In this document: positions 26,460-49,027 of the stretch, in pieces
Layout: every line of letters starts with the position of its first letter
Numbering within the stretch: position 1 is the stretch's first letter
NCBI RefSeq assembly: GCF_900700375.1
Contig: NC_041726.1
Span: forward strand, 12,462,982 to 12,526,981
From: Denticeps clupeoides
Taxonomy: Eukaryota > Chordata > Actinopteri > Clupeiformes > Denticipitidae
Direction of reading: 5' to 3'
DNA length: 64,000 bases
Position numbers and translations under genes: made by a program
Notes under the pieces: generated by a model
What the model saw: only the letters and a program-made list of their open reading frames with translations
Told to the model about the DNA's origin: nothing
Databases searched by the model: none

Positions 26460-26650
26460 CCTCATCTGTTCCTCAAAGGAGGACTGGGGAGAGAAAGAGA
26501 GAGTTTTTCACAGGTAAACCACAGCCAGTCGGTGGGGAGAAAGCACAGGAGGAAGAGAGGGATAGCGTGACAATCCTGTGGATAGAGGAGTGCAAAACAG
26601 CGCTGAAGAGGAAAAAGGACTGGAATTAAAGGCCCACTGTCAGAAGAGAG
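26460..26650 (+). other. gnb3: Possible non-coding first exon of gnb3
   Basis: A purine-rich stretch ends in a good splice donor (GAGAG followed by GTGAGA at 26651). The acceptor before the start codon exon lies at 27471-27473 (cttcag), giving a 5' UTR exon beginning at 27474 and the ATG at 27511. The left edge is a guess. Assignment rests only on position and splice consensus. Confidence 0.35.
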
Positions 26651-27510
26651 GTGAGAGATTTAGTTTTTTTTTTTTTTTTTCGGCATTTCACCACACTTCT
26701 CTGGCACAGTCATTGTCACGCTGATTTTGTTTGTGCATTGGGTAACCTAACAATATGCAATCGTCAGCAAAAAAGCAATTCAGATCAGTTTGTTTTTTTT
26801 GCACATTTCCTTTTTCTGTTATGCCTCCTCAGCATAAGGGGACATTCGTTGGTTCCAGTAGGCTGTAGCTCCTCTAGCAGGAGCCTGAACTTCCTTCATC
26901 GAACTCACTGGTGGAGAGTCACCAGGGATGCTGAGTTAGCATCAAAGATGCAGTTAATGTCAAAACTGCTTCGTCCTTGCTTCTGACAACTGTCCCTCCC
27001 CCACTTCCCAACACAGTGTCTCTGGTAACTTATATCAATAATTCAACAGATATTATACTTTTTTTTAATTGATATAAATGAACTGCTGCAGATTAGTTTT
27101 GTTGGTTACAAACTTCGTCTTCAGCTGGAGGTTTGCAATGTAAAATGTATCAGAGACCATTGAAATGTCTTTTGACATTTTGACACAGTGGCCCATCCAT
27201 ATCAAATTTATAAGCTGCTCTATTTCTCTCTCTCTCTCTCTGATCTAATGGTAAAGAGCAGTCGGTAATCGGATGACAAGAGCTTTGATTTTTAAGGCGT
27301 CTGTCCAGGCTCCTGCTGTGGCTTTAACCCTCAACTACGCGCTCCTAATCCCCCTCCTTTTCCCATCACTCGCATCACCTACGGGAACCTTTTTTCTGTT
27401 TTCTGACGTTGTGAAGGACCTGCAGAAATATTATCTACCTGGTTTTGTTCTGTCCTGGCCAGCTTGTCTTCAGTAGTTTCTGTGAGTAATCAACCTTACC
27501 AGTCATTGCC

Positions 27511-30500
27511 ATGGGTGAAATGGAGCAGATGAAAAAGGAGGCCGATGGCCTGAAGACGCAGATTGAGGTACATGGACATTCTTCACAACTGCACTATTGG
27601 AACTAACACGCTAACTTCATGCTGTCAGCGCTACAGCTAACAATATTTAAATATCTTAATTTTAATTTTAAAGGCCGCCCGCAAAGCGGTTGCAGATACC
27701 ACCATGTCAGCAGCGTCTGCGGCGGTGGCCCCAGCACCTCGGGTCCAGCTGAAGACCAGAAGGACGCTGAAGGGACACCTGGCCAAAATCTATGCCATGC
27801 ACTGGGCCACAGACAGCAGGTAATGAACTGTGATTCCCCAGATGCATTAAAAAGTCAATCGAAATGAGGTCAAGAGGTCATTTTTGTCCCCATAAAAGAT
27901 CTAATGTTTCCACAAACTGAGCCATACGTAGTCTTCAAAGAGTTATGAACAATAGAGAACAATGTTCTCTTTGGTTCTGCTTCTTTTAAAAATAGTGTGT
28001 AGGACATACTTTTATGTCTCTAATTTCTCTAAAAATGTTTAGAGGAATTAAAATCCAGGCAATTCTATTGTCTTCTAATGTGTTTCAGAGCACATTAGAC
28101 TTTGCAGTTAATTGACTCTGCTCTGTGCCTTAAGCCATAGGCCTAATCTTGTCTTGACTAGTCTTGAGTTGCCTTACAGGCTTCGGCTAAATTGTGGTCA
28201 CCCTTTAATGCCAAGTTGGATCAATTTAAAGGCTCAGGTAGACTAGAATAGCTTGAGCAAGCTGCAATTTCTCAAAGAAAAAGGAGAATTCAAATTTATT
28301 CTAAAGTGGGAATAAAGGTGCTCAATGTAAAAATGCTATTATTTCTTTCAGTGAAATTATATTCCCAAATTAGTCAACATTGCCCTCACCTCCGCTCATA
28401 AAATAGAGTAAAAACATACCAGCCTTTCATGTAGCCCCATGGGTTTGAAAATACCCATGGTGCAGTAGACCAGAATCCTTTTTAACGGATGAGGTTTCCA
28501 AAAGACAAGAAACATGCTCCAATATTACAATTCTGAAAATGTATTGTATTGAAAATGTGAAGTAGTATAAATTGTATGTGTTTCACTATACATAAAACTC
28601 AGCAAAAATTGAGGTGGAGCTGCCTGTTTTTTTTTTTTTCTCCCAGACTAATGGTCAGTGCCTCACAGGATGGCAAACTCCTCATTTGGGACTCTCATTC
28701 TGGTAATAAGGTAATAATCTGCACACAAACCACCATACACTGAAAAAAGTCTAGAAATTACTACTAAGGTCTCATATTAAAATGGGTTAATTGAATAAAA
28801 TAGAATGCATTTTGTTACATATAAAAGTATAGTATGTATAAGTAAAAAAATTAATTTCAGAAGTGTACATTCAAACAGAATGCAGAATGTTAAGGGCAGT
28901 GTCCTTGTTATTCCTGCAGATAAATGCAGTTCCCCTCAAATCATCATGGGTGATGACCTGTTCATACGCCCCTTCTGGAAATCTGGTGGCCAGTGGTGGT
29001 CTAGACAACATGTGCACCGTCTACAACCTGAAGACTCCAGTCGTGAAGACTGTAAAAGAGCTGGATGCACACACAGGTATTTGGTTAAATACTTTTGTAT
29101 CCTAATTATTGGAGAGGGGAATTTCAGAGCCTTACCATATCAATCCATTATCCAACATTACACATTCTCAGTGGCCCCATTTATAAAAGTTGCATGTATC
29201 ATAAACCAAATACAGAATAGTCCCGATAACAGTTTACCCTAATAACTCTTTATTATATTAAACTTTATTTAATTAATGCAGTGGCTACATGGAATAAATA
29301 CATGGAATGTTTACATTTGATCCAGAGCCTATTTTTTGTCAAGAGCTTACTATGGATGTCAAAGGTCATGCATTTACTGATGCTTTTCAGGTTATCTGGC
29401 CTGTTGCCGTTTCCTGAGTGACAGTGAAATCCTCACGGCCTCTGGTGACACCACCTGGTACGTCGGGTGTAACATGTTCTGTCATTCAGGTTTTTGCAAT
29501 CTAGCAGTGGCACTTATTTCTCTCTGTGTCTATCCCTCAGTGCTCTGTGGGACATCGAGTCTGGGAAGCAGAAGACAGTCTTTCTGAACCATGTGGGCGA
29601 TTGCATGTGCCTGTCACTGTCTCCTGACATGAACACATTCATCTCCGGCGCCTGCGACTCCCTTGCCAAGCTCTGGGACGTCAGAGATGGCACCTGTAAG
29701 CAGACCTTCCAGGGACACACAAGTGACGTCAATGCCATTTCGGTGAGTCACATGGGCCTCTGACCACTGACCATATTTAAAGGGCACAGGGCACAGGCAA
29801 GGTAGCAAGAGGGCTGTAGAAATATAAGCATTCTAGCAACAGTGCAATGACCATAAATTAATTTTTTTTTTAATATTCACAATTTGAAAATAATAGTGTG
29901 TACGTACACTAAATCCTGCATTCTCACCCCACAGTTCTTCCACAATGGCAATACTGTGATCACAGGCTCAGACGACTGCACTTGCAAAATGTTTGACCTG
30001 CGTGCCGACCAGGAGGTCATTAGTTACCAGGATGCTCAGCTGAACGCTGGCGTGACGTCACTGGCCCTGTCCGTGTCTGGCCGCCTTATGTTTGCTGGAT
30101 ATGATGACTTCAACTGCAACATCTGGGATACACTCAAGGGCGAGAAAGTTGGTTAGTAAAGAAGTTTGGGTATCTTTTTTGAGAACATGAGCGAGTGTCC
30201 GAACAATAGATGGGTCAGGTACAGAGGAGAGCCAGTCAGATGTTTTGAATTGATTTAGTCCCAAGAAAGAGTGCTTTGGCCAGGTAAAAGATGACAGTAA
30301 TCAATCAAACCTCAAATTCTCAAATTCTTACACAACACCATCCATTGGACTTTGTGCCATTAACTGGTGTTTAGTAATATGATATATGATGGCTTAAATA
30401 TCATATAAAATTTTTAAACAACGACTGTTGTTCTAACAATGTCATCAATCTGAGCTACTCTAATAGGTTATGAGATTAGAATAGAATAAATTAGCCAAGA

Positions 30501-30815
30501 TATCTTGGGAGCTATTTAGTAGGATGCGTCTCCTTATAAAGTATGATTAAGTGGGCTTAAAATTAGATGTACATCTGTCTATAAAACTAAGGTGTTTTAG
30601 TACCATTTATCAGTACAGCTATTTCTAGCGCAGTCAGTGCTGTTTATTTGTGGCCTGCATGCAGTGTGTCTCACTCCATATCTTCCTGCTGTCCCTCCCT
30701 CCCTTCAGGTGTGCTATCTGGCCACGACAACAGAGTGAGCTGCACTGGGGTGCCTCCTGATGGCATGTGTGTCTGCACCGGATCTTGGGACAGCTTCCTC
30801 AAGATCTGGAACTGA
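27511..30815 (+). CDS. gnb3: Guanine nucleotide-binding protein subunit beta-3 (338 aa, 8 coding exons)
   Basis: Coding exons: 27511-27567, 27674-27819, 28647-28710, 28920-29076, 29391-29457, 29541-29742, 29935-30151 and 30709-30815; phases join to 338 residues ending FLKIWN. The N-terminal helix begins [19 protein letters not shown] and would pair with a gamma subunit; the rest forms the seven-bladed WD40 propeller, with WD dipeptides visible as LLIWD, ALWDIE, KLWDVR, FDLR and NIWD. Family knowledge: the beta-3 subunit works with cone transducin and with Go in retinal ON-bipolar cells at the inner face of the membrane. Beta-3 rather than beta-1 or beta-2 is chosen from divergence at the N-terminus ([12 protein letters not shown]) and from synteny with tpi1 and eno2. 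The fourth coding exon is 157 bases, so two residues are missing relative to the human protein in a surface loop. The second coding exon appears to fuse two exons found separately in mammals. It is transcribed in the same direction as tpi1, 2.3 kb upstream of it. Confidence 0.93.
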
Positions 30816-31175
30816 GCTGTTCCTCCAGCAACAAGCTGAGCGCAAGGGAGAGGGGGGATGAAGTGGAAGGGAAAGGGGGGTGTGGGCGGAGTCGGAGAGG
30901 GGCAGAGATGCGAGTGTGGGAGAGGGTGGTGAAGGAGGCCTTCTCTCCTCCCCCCTCCTCCTCCTCCTCCTCTTCCTCTGGAAGATGAAAGTGAATGGGA
31001 CTTCTTAAACGCATTTTCATAAGAATGCCACAAAATGATATAAATGCTACAAATATGATGATGACCATCTTTTTAAAAATATTAATATAAAAGTATATCT
31101 GAAAATGGTTAATTAAGGATCATTCTATAAAATGATATTTTATTGTATTTAATGTAAAGACGATAGTTTTTTGAC

Positions 31176-31181
31176 AATAAA
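31176..31181 (+). terminator. gnb3: Polyadenylation signal of gnb3
   Basis: AATAAA lies about 360 bases after the gnb3 stop; a second AATAAA follows at about 31202 and another near 31633. The region between is the presumed 3' UTR and includes a purine/pyrimidine-biased stretch just after the stop. Confidence 0.55.
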
Positions 31182-32188
31182 AATTGAAGAGAATTATGTG
31201 GAATAAAAGTTTAGAAATGTATTATATATTTTTTTTTTCTGAGATAAGATTTAAAGCCCAAAACAGATAGCAAAAACACTGTCCAGAATATGTATTTAGG
31301 TAATTCATTAGTGCACAGACTGAATATAAAGTGCTGTTTCGAAGCACATGCTCAGTTTAAATGTGCAACTGCAGCACCGCAGGAGACATCTTGGTCCATA
31401 ATGACGCTGTTGGACAAAACTGGCTGCTGCTTTCCTGTTGGCTAAAATATAGTATATATTTCACTGCCCAGAGGACACTCAGTACTTAAACTAGTCAGCT
31501 AATTTTACCCATCGTCCATAACTGATCTGCTCCATACAAGTTCCCCATAAAGGATTCTGTTAATATTTCACAAAAACTGCCTCTCTGTAAAATGCAACGG
31601 TTGTAAAAAAAAAAGAAAAAAAGAAATGTTTCTAATAAACATAGAATTCTGCAAACTACACTGGTGTTGATTTATGACCTATATTAATATTAATAAATAT
31701 TGTTGGTTGTTTTATGTGTTTCATTTGTGATGCTATATGTTCTCAGATGCATATAAGCAGGGCTCAGATCGCATTGCAACTTTTGGGATAGTTCTATTAT
31801 CTGGTGTCGTTCTACACTATCAAAAAAAGGTCAAAATGTGATGCTGTACCACTGGGTCAGGGCATCTCCAGAAATATAGGTCATCTTGGAAGGTTCCCAG
31901 TATGAAGTGTATCAACCAGAGGTGGTCCAGTGAAGAATAACTGGTTAACTGGTGACAGGTTCATAAATCTCTTAAAATACGTAACACTGACGTAACAGTT
32001 AATTGTCATCCTGTTTGTCACCATATTTCCAAGTTGTGAAGTACCATCATGAGTTGAACAATTCAAATCTGTGACTCAAAAGTATCAGGGATAATCTAAT
32101 TGTAAAGCTTATCTATTACTGTTTTCTGTGCACAATGGCACGCTTTGATATTAATTGACTGTCAGCACAAATGTTATTATCAATTAAG

Positions 32189-32402
32189 TTAAAGGTTCCC
32201 TGACATTATTTTTTTTTTGCTTTTATATCGTTCTTAGTGGTCCCCTAATACTGGATCTGAAGTCTCTTTACGAAATTCAGCCTTGGTGCAGAATTACAGC
32301 CACTTTTACCCAGTCCCACAATGAGATTAGACAGGCTAGGGGAACTGATATTAATGTTAAATCTGCTCACATAGTGAAATTTTCATGTCAGAGGACATTT
32401 AT
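32189..32402 (-). mobile_element. Diverged TTAA-flanked MITE, same family as 52553-52853
   Basis: The segment starts TTAAAGGTTCCC. Read on the minus strand it shares a stretch with the better copy at 52.5 kb (an ATATCGNTCTTANTGGTCCCC-like core and a nearby TTTCATG/GACAT end). It carries no coding capacity. TTAA target sites suggest a piggyBac-type non-autonomous element. The right end is blurred. Confidence 0.5.
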
Positions 32403-32919
32403 ATGAAAGTTTTTTTCTTTTGGTTTATTTAAAGTAGTTGTTGATTATTTTAGATAAAGTATGAATATTTAGTATATTCAGTTTGAATTGTTATACTTGA
32501 TCATGGCATGGCAGTTATGATTTATCACCAACGCCGTGTCACTTGGCACTTGTGACAATCTATATATTATTGCTGGCCGTGCGAAGCTTTTTGTGTCAAA
32601 CCTTAAGTAATGTTTGATCTTAATATTATCAAGCGTCTGTTGAGTGTGACGGAGTATTTTGATTCGTAGAGACCTCGCCTCAGGGAATGTCTTGGACCCA
32701 GGACACCATCAAAAGCCAACATAGTAAGCAGGAGGTTTTAATGTTGTGGATTAGACAAATCTAAAGAATCTAGGTAATTATTAGCCTTTAATGTATTTAA
32801 CAGCTTTTGGAACAGCTTTTGTGGAGTTTACGTTCATGATTTGGATCTACCTGCGTTGACCCCCACTAGTGCGCAGCTGTTTACCGAGTCCGGGAGCGAA
32901 CAAAGTGACGAAACTCTGC

Positions 32920-36352
<3,433 letters not shown>

Positions 36353-36818
36353 GATGGAAACTGAGTTCAGGCATGGCACTCGTAGATCGCCACACCCCTT
36401 TCACCTCTGACCTCACCTCTGAGTTTTGTGCATGTGCTTTTGTGTGAAGGTCGTCAGTTTCTGTTTCTCCAGAATGGGTCAGGTGAGGTTTTAACACCTA
36501 ACTTATAGAACTAGTGGCTTTCTCTATTAACAGCCCTGTTATATACATTACAACTGAGGTAAAATCATAGCAGTGTATGCATATTAGCAGGATTTTTATT
36601 GTGAAATGCAGGTAATGACTACTGTTCTCATGCACTCAGGCACTTAAATGAAGAGAATTTTAACACATAAGATATTAATACATAAAATGTGACTACTTTC
36701 CTTTGCTATACCTTCACTGCTTTTGCATGTTGTTGTAAAGATGCTGAAATGTTTGACCTGATCCCATTGGACAAATCATACTTTTTGAGCAGTTGTGGAA
36801 GAGTCCACAACTACTTGA

Positions 36819-36824
36819 AATAAA
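36819..36824 (+). terminator. tpi1: Polyadenylation signal of tpi1
   Basis: AATAAA lies about 470 bases after the stop, with T/GT-rich sequence downstream (36851-36880). It fits the length of a typical tpi1 3' UTR. Confidence 0.6.
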
Positions 36825-37359
36825 TGGACTACCAACATCACTTGACTGTTCATTCATTGTCTCTTTCTGTTTCCTTTGGTTAAAATAATATCTTCTTCAA
36901 CTGGGAATAGAACACATACAGTAGAGTTGGTGGGACACTGGATTTATTTAGACACAAAAACTGACATGCTGCAGGATGCTTTGTCAAATGAAACCAGGCC
37001 TGATCTTGATCTTGGAGGGATATACATTTATGTAGAATAGCTGGATGGTCTTCACCTGATCATATGCTTGAAGGGAGTAAAAATGTCAATGATATGTATA
37101 TCATCACTCTCTCTATAGACAAGCCTTGTGTCGTGTGAGGTATATTAATATGGCCCTATGAGATTATGGCCTGTTACAACCACGTGTCATGGCTGAAGAG
37201 ATTAATGGATTAATTTTGATTAGAATATTGCTGAAAATATAACAAATAAATGTTTCAGTGTGTCATGTGCGTTTGTGTGATAGTGTTCATTTATATAATT
37301 ATATGGCTAACTTTATTGTCCTGGAGAACATGGGGATTACTTCATGTAAGTGTTCTATA

Positions 37360-38054
37360 ACTACAGAAACTACAGAAACTACAGAAATGGATGTGCTTGG
37401 GTCCCTCTTTTTGGGACCTCTTTGGAGCTCACATTTTCTTCTCCGGACGATCAATTTTCCAGATGCCCCAAACAATCGTAAAGGGGCTTCATCAGAGAAA
37501 ATGGCTTTACCCCAGTCCTCAGCTTTTTTTTTTTTTACTTTTTGCAGAATATCAGTCTATCCTTGAGTTTTTTCTTGGAGAGAAACATTAGTTGTGGCAA
37601 TAGCAGCAATATCCTTGCCCGTGAAGCCCTTTTTATGCAACGCAGTGAAAACAGCATGCTTTTCGTTGCAGGTAACCATGTTTAGCAGCGGAAGAACAAT
37701 GATTTCAAGCATCACCCTCCTTTTAAAGCATCCAGTCTGCTATACCAACTCAGCCAGCATGACAGAATGATCTCAAGCCTTGTGCTCCTCAGCACTCTTA
37801 CTTGTGTTAATGAGAGAATCACTGAAATGATCTCTGCAGGTCCTTTTATGGCAGGGCTGAAATGTAGTGGAAATATTGTTGGAGGGGGTATTAAGTTCAT
37901 TTTCATGGCAAAGAGGGACTTTGCAATTCATCTGATCACTCTTCATAACTTTCTGGAAAATATGCAAATTGGCATTATAAATAAATACTGTGCATACACA
38001 GTATATGAAAAACAGAATTTGTGTCATTCTCAAAACCTTTGGCCATGAATGTAT
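37360..38054 (-). mobile_element. Tc1/mariner-like transposon remnant between tpi1 and eno2
   Basis: The right end GTGTCATTCTCAAAACCTTT plus TGGCCATGAATGTA is the terminal inverted repeat type of a common teleost Tc1-like element. Inside are matching stretches such as AGCAATATCCTTGCCCGTGA and CAGGTAACCATG, which encode the helix-turn-helix part of the transposase on the minus strand. The left half is lost. Identification is from memory of this element family. Confidence 0.6.
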
Positions 38055-38437
38055 AAGTATTTATAAAACCTCATAGAAATATGGACATTTTTCTTTTCGC
38101 TTTTTCTTTTCACACATCACTATAAATAAACAGACAACCCATGAGTTTCAAGATGAAAATTTTAATTTCAGGCTTCTTCAATTGTTATTACTACTTTTGT
38201 ACACGGTTATACACTACAGGTAGAGAAAACAATGAAGGAAGGAAGGAAATTGGGGAGGAATGCAAGCATGGAGGAACAGGCGAAAAAACTGCAATCATAG
38301 CAACAGCAGGAGGCCGGGGGTCGGTAGAAGTGTGAGGTTAAACGTGACAAAGGAACAACTAGAAAGAATGGAAGGAGATTGTGGAAAGAGATTTAGAGGA
38401 GAGAAAGTGCAGTTGTGAGTGTGTGCATGTGCATCAC

Positions 38438-38439
<2 letters not shown>

Positions 38440-38510
<71 letters not shown>
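38440..38510 (+). repeat. Compound (TG)n(AG)n microsatellite
   Basis: A TG run followed by an AG run, probably in the eno2 3' UTR on the opposite strand. Confidence 0.95.
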
Positions 38511-38536
38511 TGAGAATATCAGTCAGACTGTAAGCA

Positions 38537-38542
38537 TTTATT
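38537..38542 (-). terminator. eno2: Candidate polyadenylation signal of eno2
   Basis: On the minus strand AATAAA lies about 350 bases downstream of the eno2 stop, just before a (CT)n(CA)n microsatellite. Other sites further downstream cannot be excluded. Confidence 0.35.
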
Positions 38543-38889
38543 TCCAGTCAGGAACACAACCATCACTGTCTCACCGAATCCGTCTCTCTTTGTTATTTTT
38601 CTTCCAACACATTTTTGTGCTTCTCAGTTCATATCTACACCCTTTTCACTCCATTCACAGTTTCTGACTTCTGTCGCCGTGTCAGTCTGTCACATCGGTG
38701 CGTCTGTCCACTGGGAGTCACCCTGGTGCATATGGCCTACATTGATCCTGTGCATAATTTCTTTTTCTGTCCTCCATGTCTGTCCTATTCTGTGAGGTGT
38801 GTAGTGCATATTGTTTATATGTGAAATCTGTCGGTCCTGTGCATACTGTCTGTCTGTCTGTCTGAATGGATCTGTTCAGTGATGCACCA

Positions 38890-45550
<6,661 letters not shown>

Positions 45551-46779
45551 TTAAAGAGAAAAGAGCAGAAAACACTGCAGGTTTCTTATTTTGTATAATG
45601 GGCCCCTGAGCACCAGTACCGGGATACTTTTCCTCTCAAAGACCATAATTGTGTGCAGTGAAACTGTATCCAGCGGGAAGAGCTGCAGTCCCTGTGAGAT
45701 ATGGAGCTCTTTGTCTGCAAGCTTGTGAGCTGCCTAATTTTATACCGGATTGCACTCGAGTCGTTCTCTCCCAGGAGATGTTATCATTCTGCATTGAACC
45801 AAGTCCAGACTGATTAGGGACAGGGTCCACGTGGTACAATGTTCTGATGACTACCTGGACATTGTCCAGACCACCTTCTAGGGACCCAGCCGTTAAAAAC
45901 CTGTCTCAGGGTGTAGTATAACCATATTGCAATTCCTCTGAAGACTTAAAAACTGACAAATATCTTGTTTTCATTTTATTATTCATTGTTACTTTTTTTT
46001 TTGTTTCCCTGCTGCCCCTAAACAATTATTTAATTATCAGATTTATATTTAAATCAGATTTATATTTAAAAACTACTAATTTGAATGGATTTGAATGTGT
46101 AAGGTACATTCCAAGATAAATTTTAGAAATTCCTCCTACAAGAATGAGTGATGTTATTTCTGTATTGATTACATTACAATGGTTCTCAATGAGCACCACC
46201 TCTCCAAGTAAAGGCATTAAGATACAGAAATATAGGCCTATTTTTGATTAGTTTAAACAGGGGGCATAATATTCCTAATAAAAAAAAAACGATTTATTAT
46301 TGACTGTCATTTACTGTCAATACTGCAGTATAATACACAGCAAGTGGGGACATTAACCACACTAAATTAAGTAACTAAATCAGGAATAATGACCACTCTG
46401 CTTTTAAGCAAATTTAATGTGTTTATTGCAGTGTACCACTAGAGGGAATCCAAATACCAACATTTTGGGAACTAAGGTTCAAGTGCATTTGTTCTTCTTT
46501 TGTTTTTCTTTCATTTTTTTTGCAGGGAAGGGAGTTTTATTGAACTGGGTTCTGAGGTATAATACACAGACAATAGCCAGAGTGCTTTAATGGGTCTTTA
46601 CTGCCAGAATCTTCCAGGACTGGGCAGAGCCAGAGAAAATCCATCATTAACCACCATCATTTCAGCAACCTTGGCCGGCGACGAGCCCACCGAGCAAAAC
46701 CTCCTCCCATAAATCCACCAGCAGTCAATCCGCAGTGGACCGAAGCCTGCAGCTACATTATTAAAACAGACGGATGGAC

Positions 46780-47060
46780 AGCGGCGCCGGAGCGGCCCTC
46801 TCCACTCGCCCCGCGGCCCCCAAGATGCAGCTGCTGCCGCATCCAACCCCTGCACTTCGGCAGCTTTTACTAGCGTTGCCGTGGGTTACGTAATATAGCA
46901 GAGACACGCGTCCTCGCTACCTATGTGGGACTGCAGCAGCACCGCGTCGTCAGCAGAAAACCAGGGGGAAGGAGGCGGTGGTGGTGGGTGGGGGGAGAGG
47001 AGGATGAATTATTAAGCTCACTTTTGGCCGAGCAAGACGCCCGTTCTGACAGACGACGGC
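46780..47060. other. GC-rich, CpG-containing patch in eno2 intron 1
   Basis: This stretch has many CpGs, a GGTTACGTAAT bZIP-like element at about 46884-46894 and purine-rich runs. On the minus strand a donor-like CCCACATAG/GTAGCG sits at 46921. It may be an alternative eno2 promoter or a regulatory island. Open frames here on both strands have no recognisable domain. Confidence 0.35.
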
Positions 47061-47249
47061 AGGTATCAAATAAAATAAAAGCCGAGCCTCTGATGTCTGA
47101 TGGGAGGATGTAACATAATGCAGATGGTGGTGTTTGCAAGAAAAAAAAAAAGGGGGGGACCACAGATTGCACCGAGCATTTCACACACACCAACAGTGAC
47201 ATAACATACTGTCCTACACACATATTAGTGAAAATGCTCTAGGGCACTG

Positions 47250-47256
47250 CAGTGCA

Positions 47257-47298
<42 letters not shown>
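47250..47298 (+). repeat. (CA)n microsatellite
   Basis: An uninterrupted CA run in eno2 intron 1. Confidence 0.95.
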
Positions 47299-47301
<3 letters not shown>

Positions 47302-47611
47302 ATTCCCTCCTCATTCACACGAGAGACATACTCTCCTCCACACACACTCCTGCTTTTATTGTGAAATGCAACACACACAGCCGCTCGGTGCCGGCTGACG
47401 TTGACGGAAGAGTAAATACCTGCACCGTAGCCGCCCGCATTCTGTAGCATCACCTCCACCCACGCCTACGCCCCCCCACCACCACCAACCCAGCACCGTC
47501 TCCCAGGACCCTGACAATTCCAGCACAAAATCATGCATCCGACATGAAAAGAAAAGCGAGGAGGAGGAGGAGGGGGGATGAAGGGAGAAGGAATAGATTG
47601 GCGAGAGTTAC

Positions 47612-47730
47612 CTGCTGTCCTCGCTGTCGTCAGTGTGTGTGTGTGAGTGTGTGTATGCGTGTGTTGCCTCGGAGGGCAAAGCCAGAGAATGCTGGGGAGA
47701 GAGGAAGAGGAGGAGGGAAAAAAACAGAGA
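47612..47730 (-). promoter_or_regulatory. eno2: Likely non-coding first exon and promoter region of eno2
   Basis: On the minus strand GACAGCGAGGACAGCAG is followed by GTAACT at 47611-47606, a strong donor. It would splice to the acceptor at 45546-45547, one base before the eno2 ATG, giving a first intron of about 2 kb. The upstream sequence is a long (CT)n tract (47735-47775) followed by C/T-rich DNA, common in TATA-less vertebrate promoters. The transcription start is unknown. A second weaker donor (ATAG/GTAGCG) at about 46919 lies in another GC-rich patch and could be an alternative promoter. Confidence 0.45.
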
Positions 47731-47735
47731 GGGGG

Positions 47736-47737
<2 letters not shown>

Positions 47738-47775
<38 letters not shown>
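47738..47775 (+). repeat. (GA)n microsatellite near the eno2 first exon
   Basis: A GA run; on the eno2 strand it reads (CT)n immediately upstream of the proposed first exon. Confidence 0.95.
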
Positions 47776-47778
<3 letters not shown>

Positions 47779-49009
47779 ACGTGTGACAGAAAGGGGCGGG
47801 ATGAAAGGGTGAGTCAGAGGAAGATGCTGAGAAACGGGGGAAGAGAGGACGGTGGGGAGGGAGGGAAAGAGGGAGAAGAGAGGAGGGCAGGAGGAGCAGG
47901 TCGAGGGGACTGATTAATGAGCGGGAGTGTAAAATGACGGAGGGAGAAAAAGACAGGGTGCCGCATCTTTTACCAAGAAAGACGGGTAAAAATAGAAGTT
48001 GAGGGGAGGGCTGGGGGGGAAAGTGGGTCTTTCTGGCGTCCGAGGTCAGAATACAGCACGTGTGGTTACGCAAGATCTCCCTGCAATTCACATCACTGCA
48101 TCATGTGGCGTATTCCACAAAAAAAGTACGTTCGGTGGTACTTTAGAGGCAAAAACACATGACTCGAACAGAAACCTGTAGAAAATATTGCAAATCAATG
48201 AAGAAATATTGATGTAGTCAAACCCGCATTTTCTGATTCGCCAGGTACCTGACTAGTCTGAAGAAGCTGATTTCTGGTTGTATTGCGAAAATGTTCTGAT
48301 ATTAAAGTGACAACATTATAACTGTTGCTGAAAATGGGCATCTCTCTTCATTTACGCTGATTTTCCGTTCATTAACAGCTAATTCTGGCAACCATTGTCA
48401 TTTACAACACTAACAATGTCTGGACAAGACTGGATGAGGACATTTTTGAATGACTTGTATGGATGCATCTACAAGTTTCGTGTACATGGAAGGATAAGAG
48501 TCTCTGTGTGTCTCAGCACAAATGTCCAAAAGCTGGAGGGCAGGAGATGATCTATAATTAAACAGCTATGGGATTTTAATGGGATTACCTTATGGAAGCA
48601 GACATAGGGATGTCCTTGGCCCTACAAATGAAAAGACACAATTGCAGATAGTGGGAGGGAGAAACTCCCTGAAAATAAAGGCCAAATTCTGAGAAAATAT
48701 GTCTTCATATATAAAATGACTTTATCTGAATAAGTTAGGGCCTGGTAAATGCTTAATGTAATTTTAAACCGTGAAATCATTAAATCAATGCCATTTTCAT
48801 CTTTCTGGGTTCGTCTTTTCTTTCATTTATGCTAATAAAAAGTGCAGTAAAGTGCAAATGAACAATATAATTTCTACCAATATGGCAATAACTTCAAAAT
48901 ATTGTTCCTGACAACATTATTCCTCTTGAGTTCTATTCTTTTGTTTTGGGAATGGATCCCAAATAAAAGACAACATCGCTATTTCCATACACATTTTTAG
49001 ATTAGGTCA

Positions 49010-49015
49010 TTTATT
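49010..49015 (-). terminator. Polyadenylation signal after the 49.0 kb minus-strand exon
   Basis: AATAAA on the minus strand starts 13 bases after the TAA of the unrecognised exon. Confidence 0.45.
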
Positions 49016-49027
49016 CGCGCTAGTATG

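Noticed and set aside
26193-26570. 125-codon open frame
   Set aside because: It is translation of a C/T-rich tract (Ser, Leu and Pro rich) upstream of gnb3.
30671-31068. Antisense open frames over the gnb3 3' end
   Set aside because: They are shadows of the last gnb3 exon and a purine-rich 3' UTR.
38419-38520. Dense short repeat considered as an array element
   Set aside because: Plain compound dinucleotide microsatellite.
47630-48091. 153-codon minus-strand open frame
   Set aside because: It is driven by the (CT)n microsatellite and C/T-rich promoter DNA of eno2.
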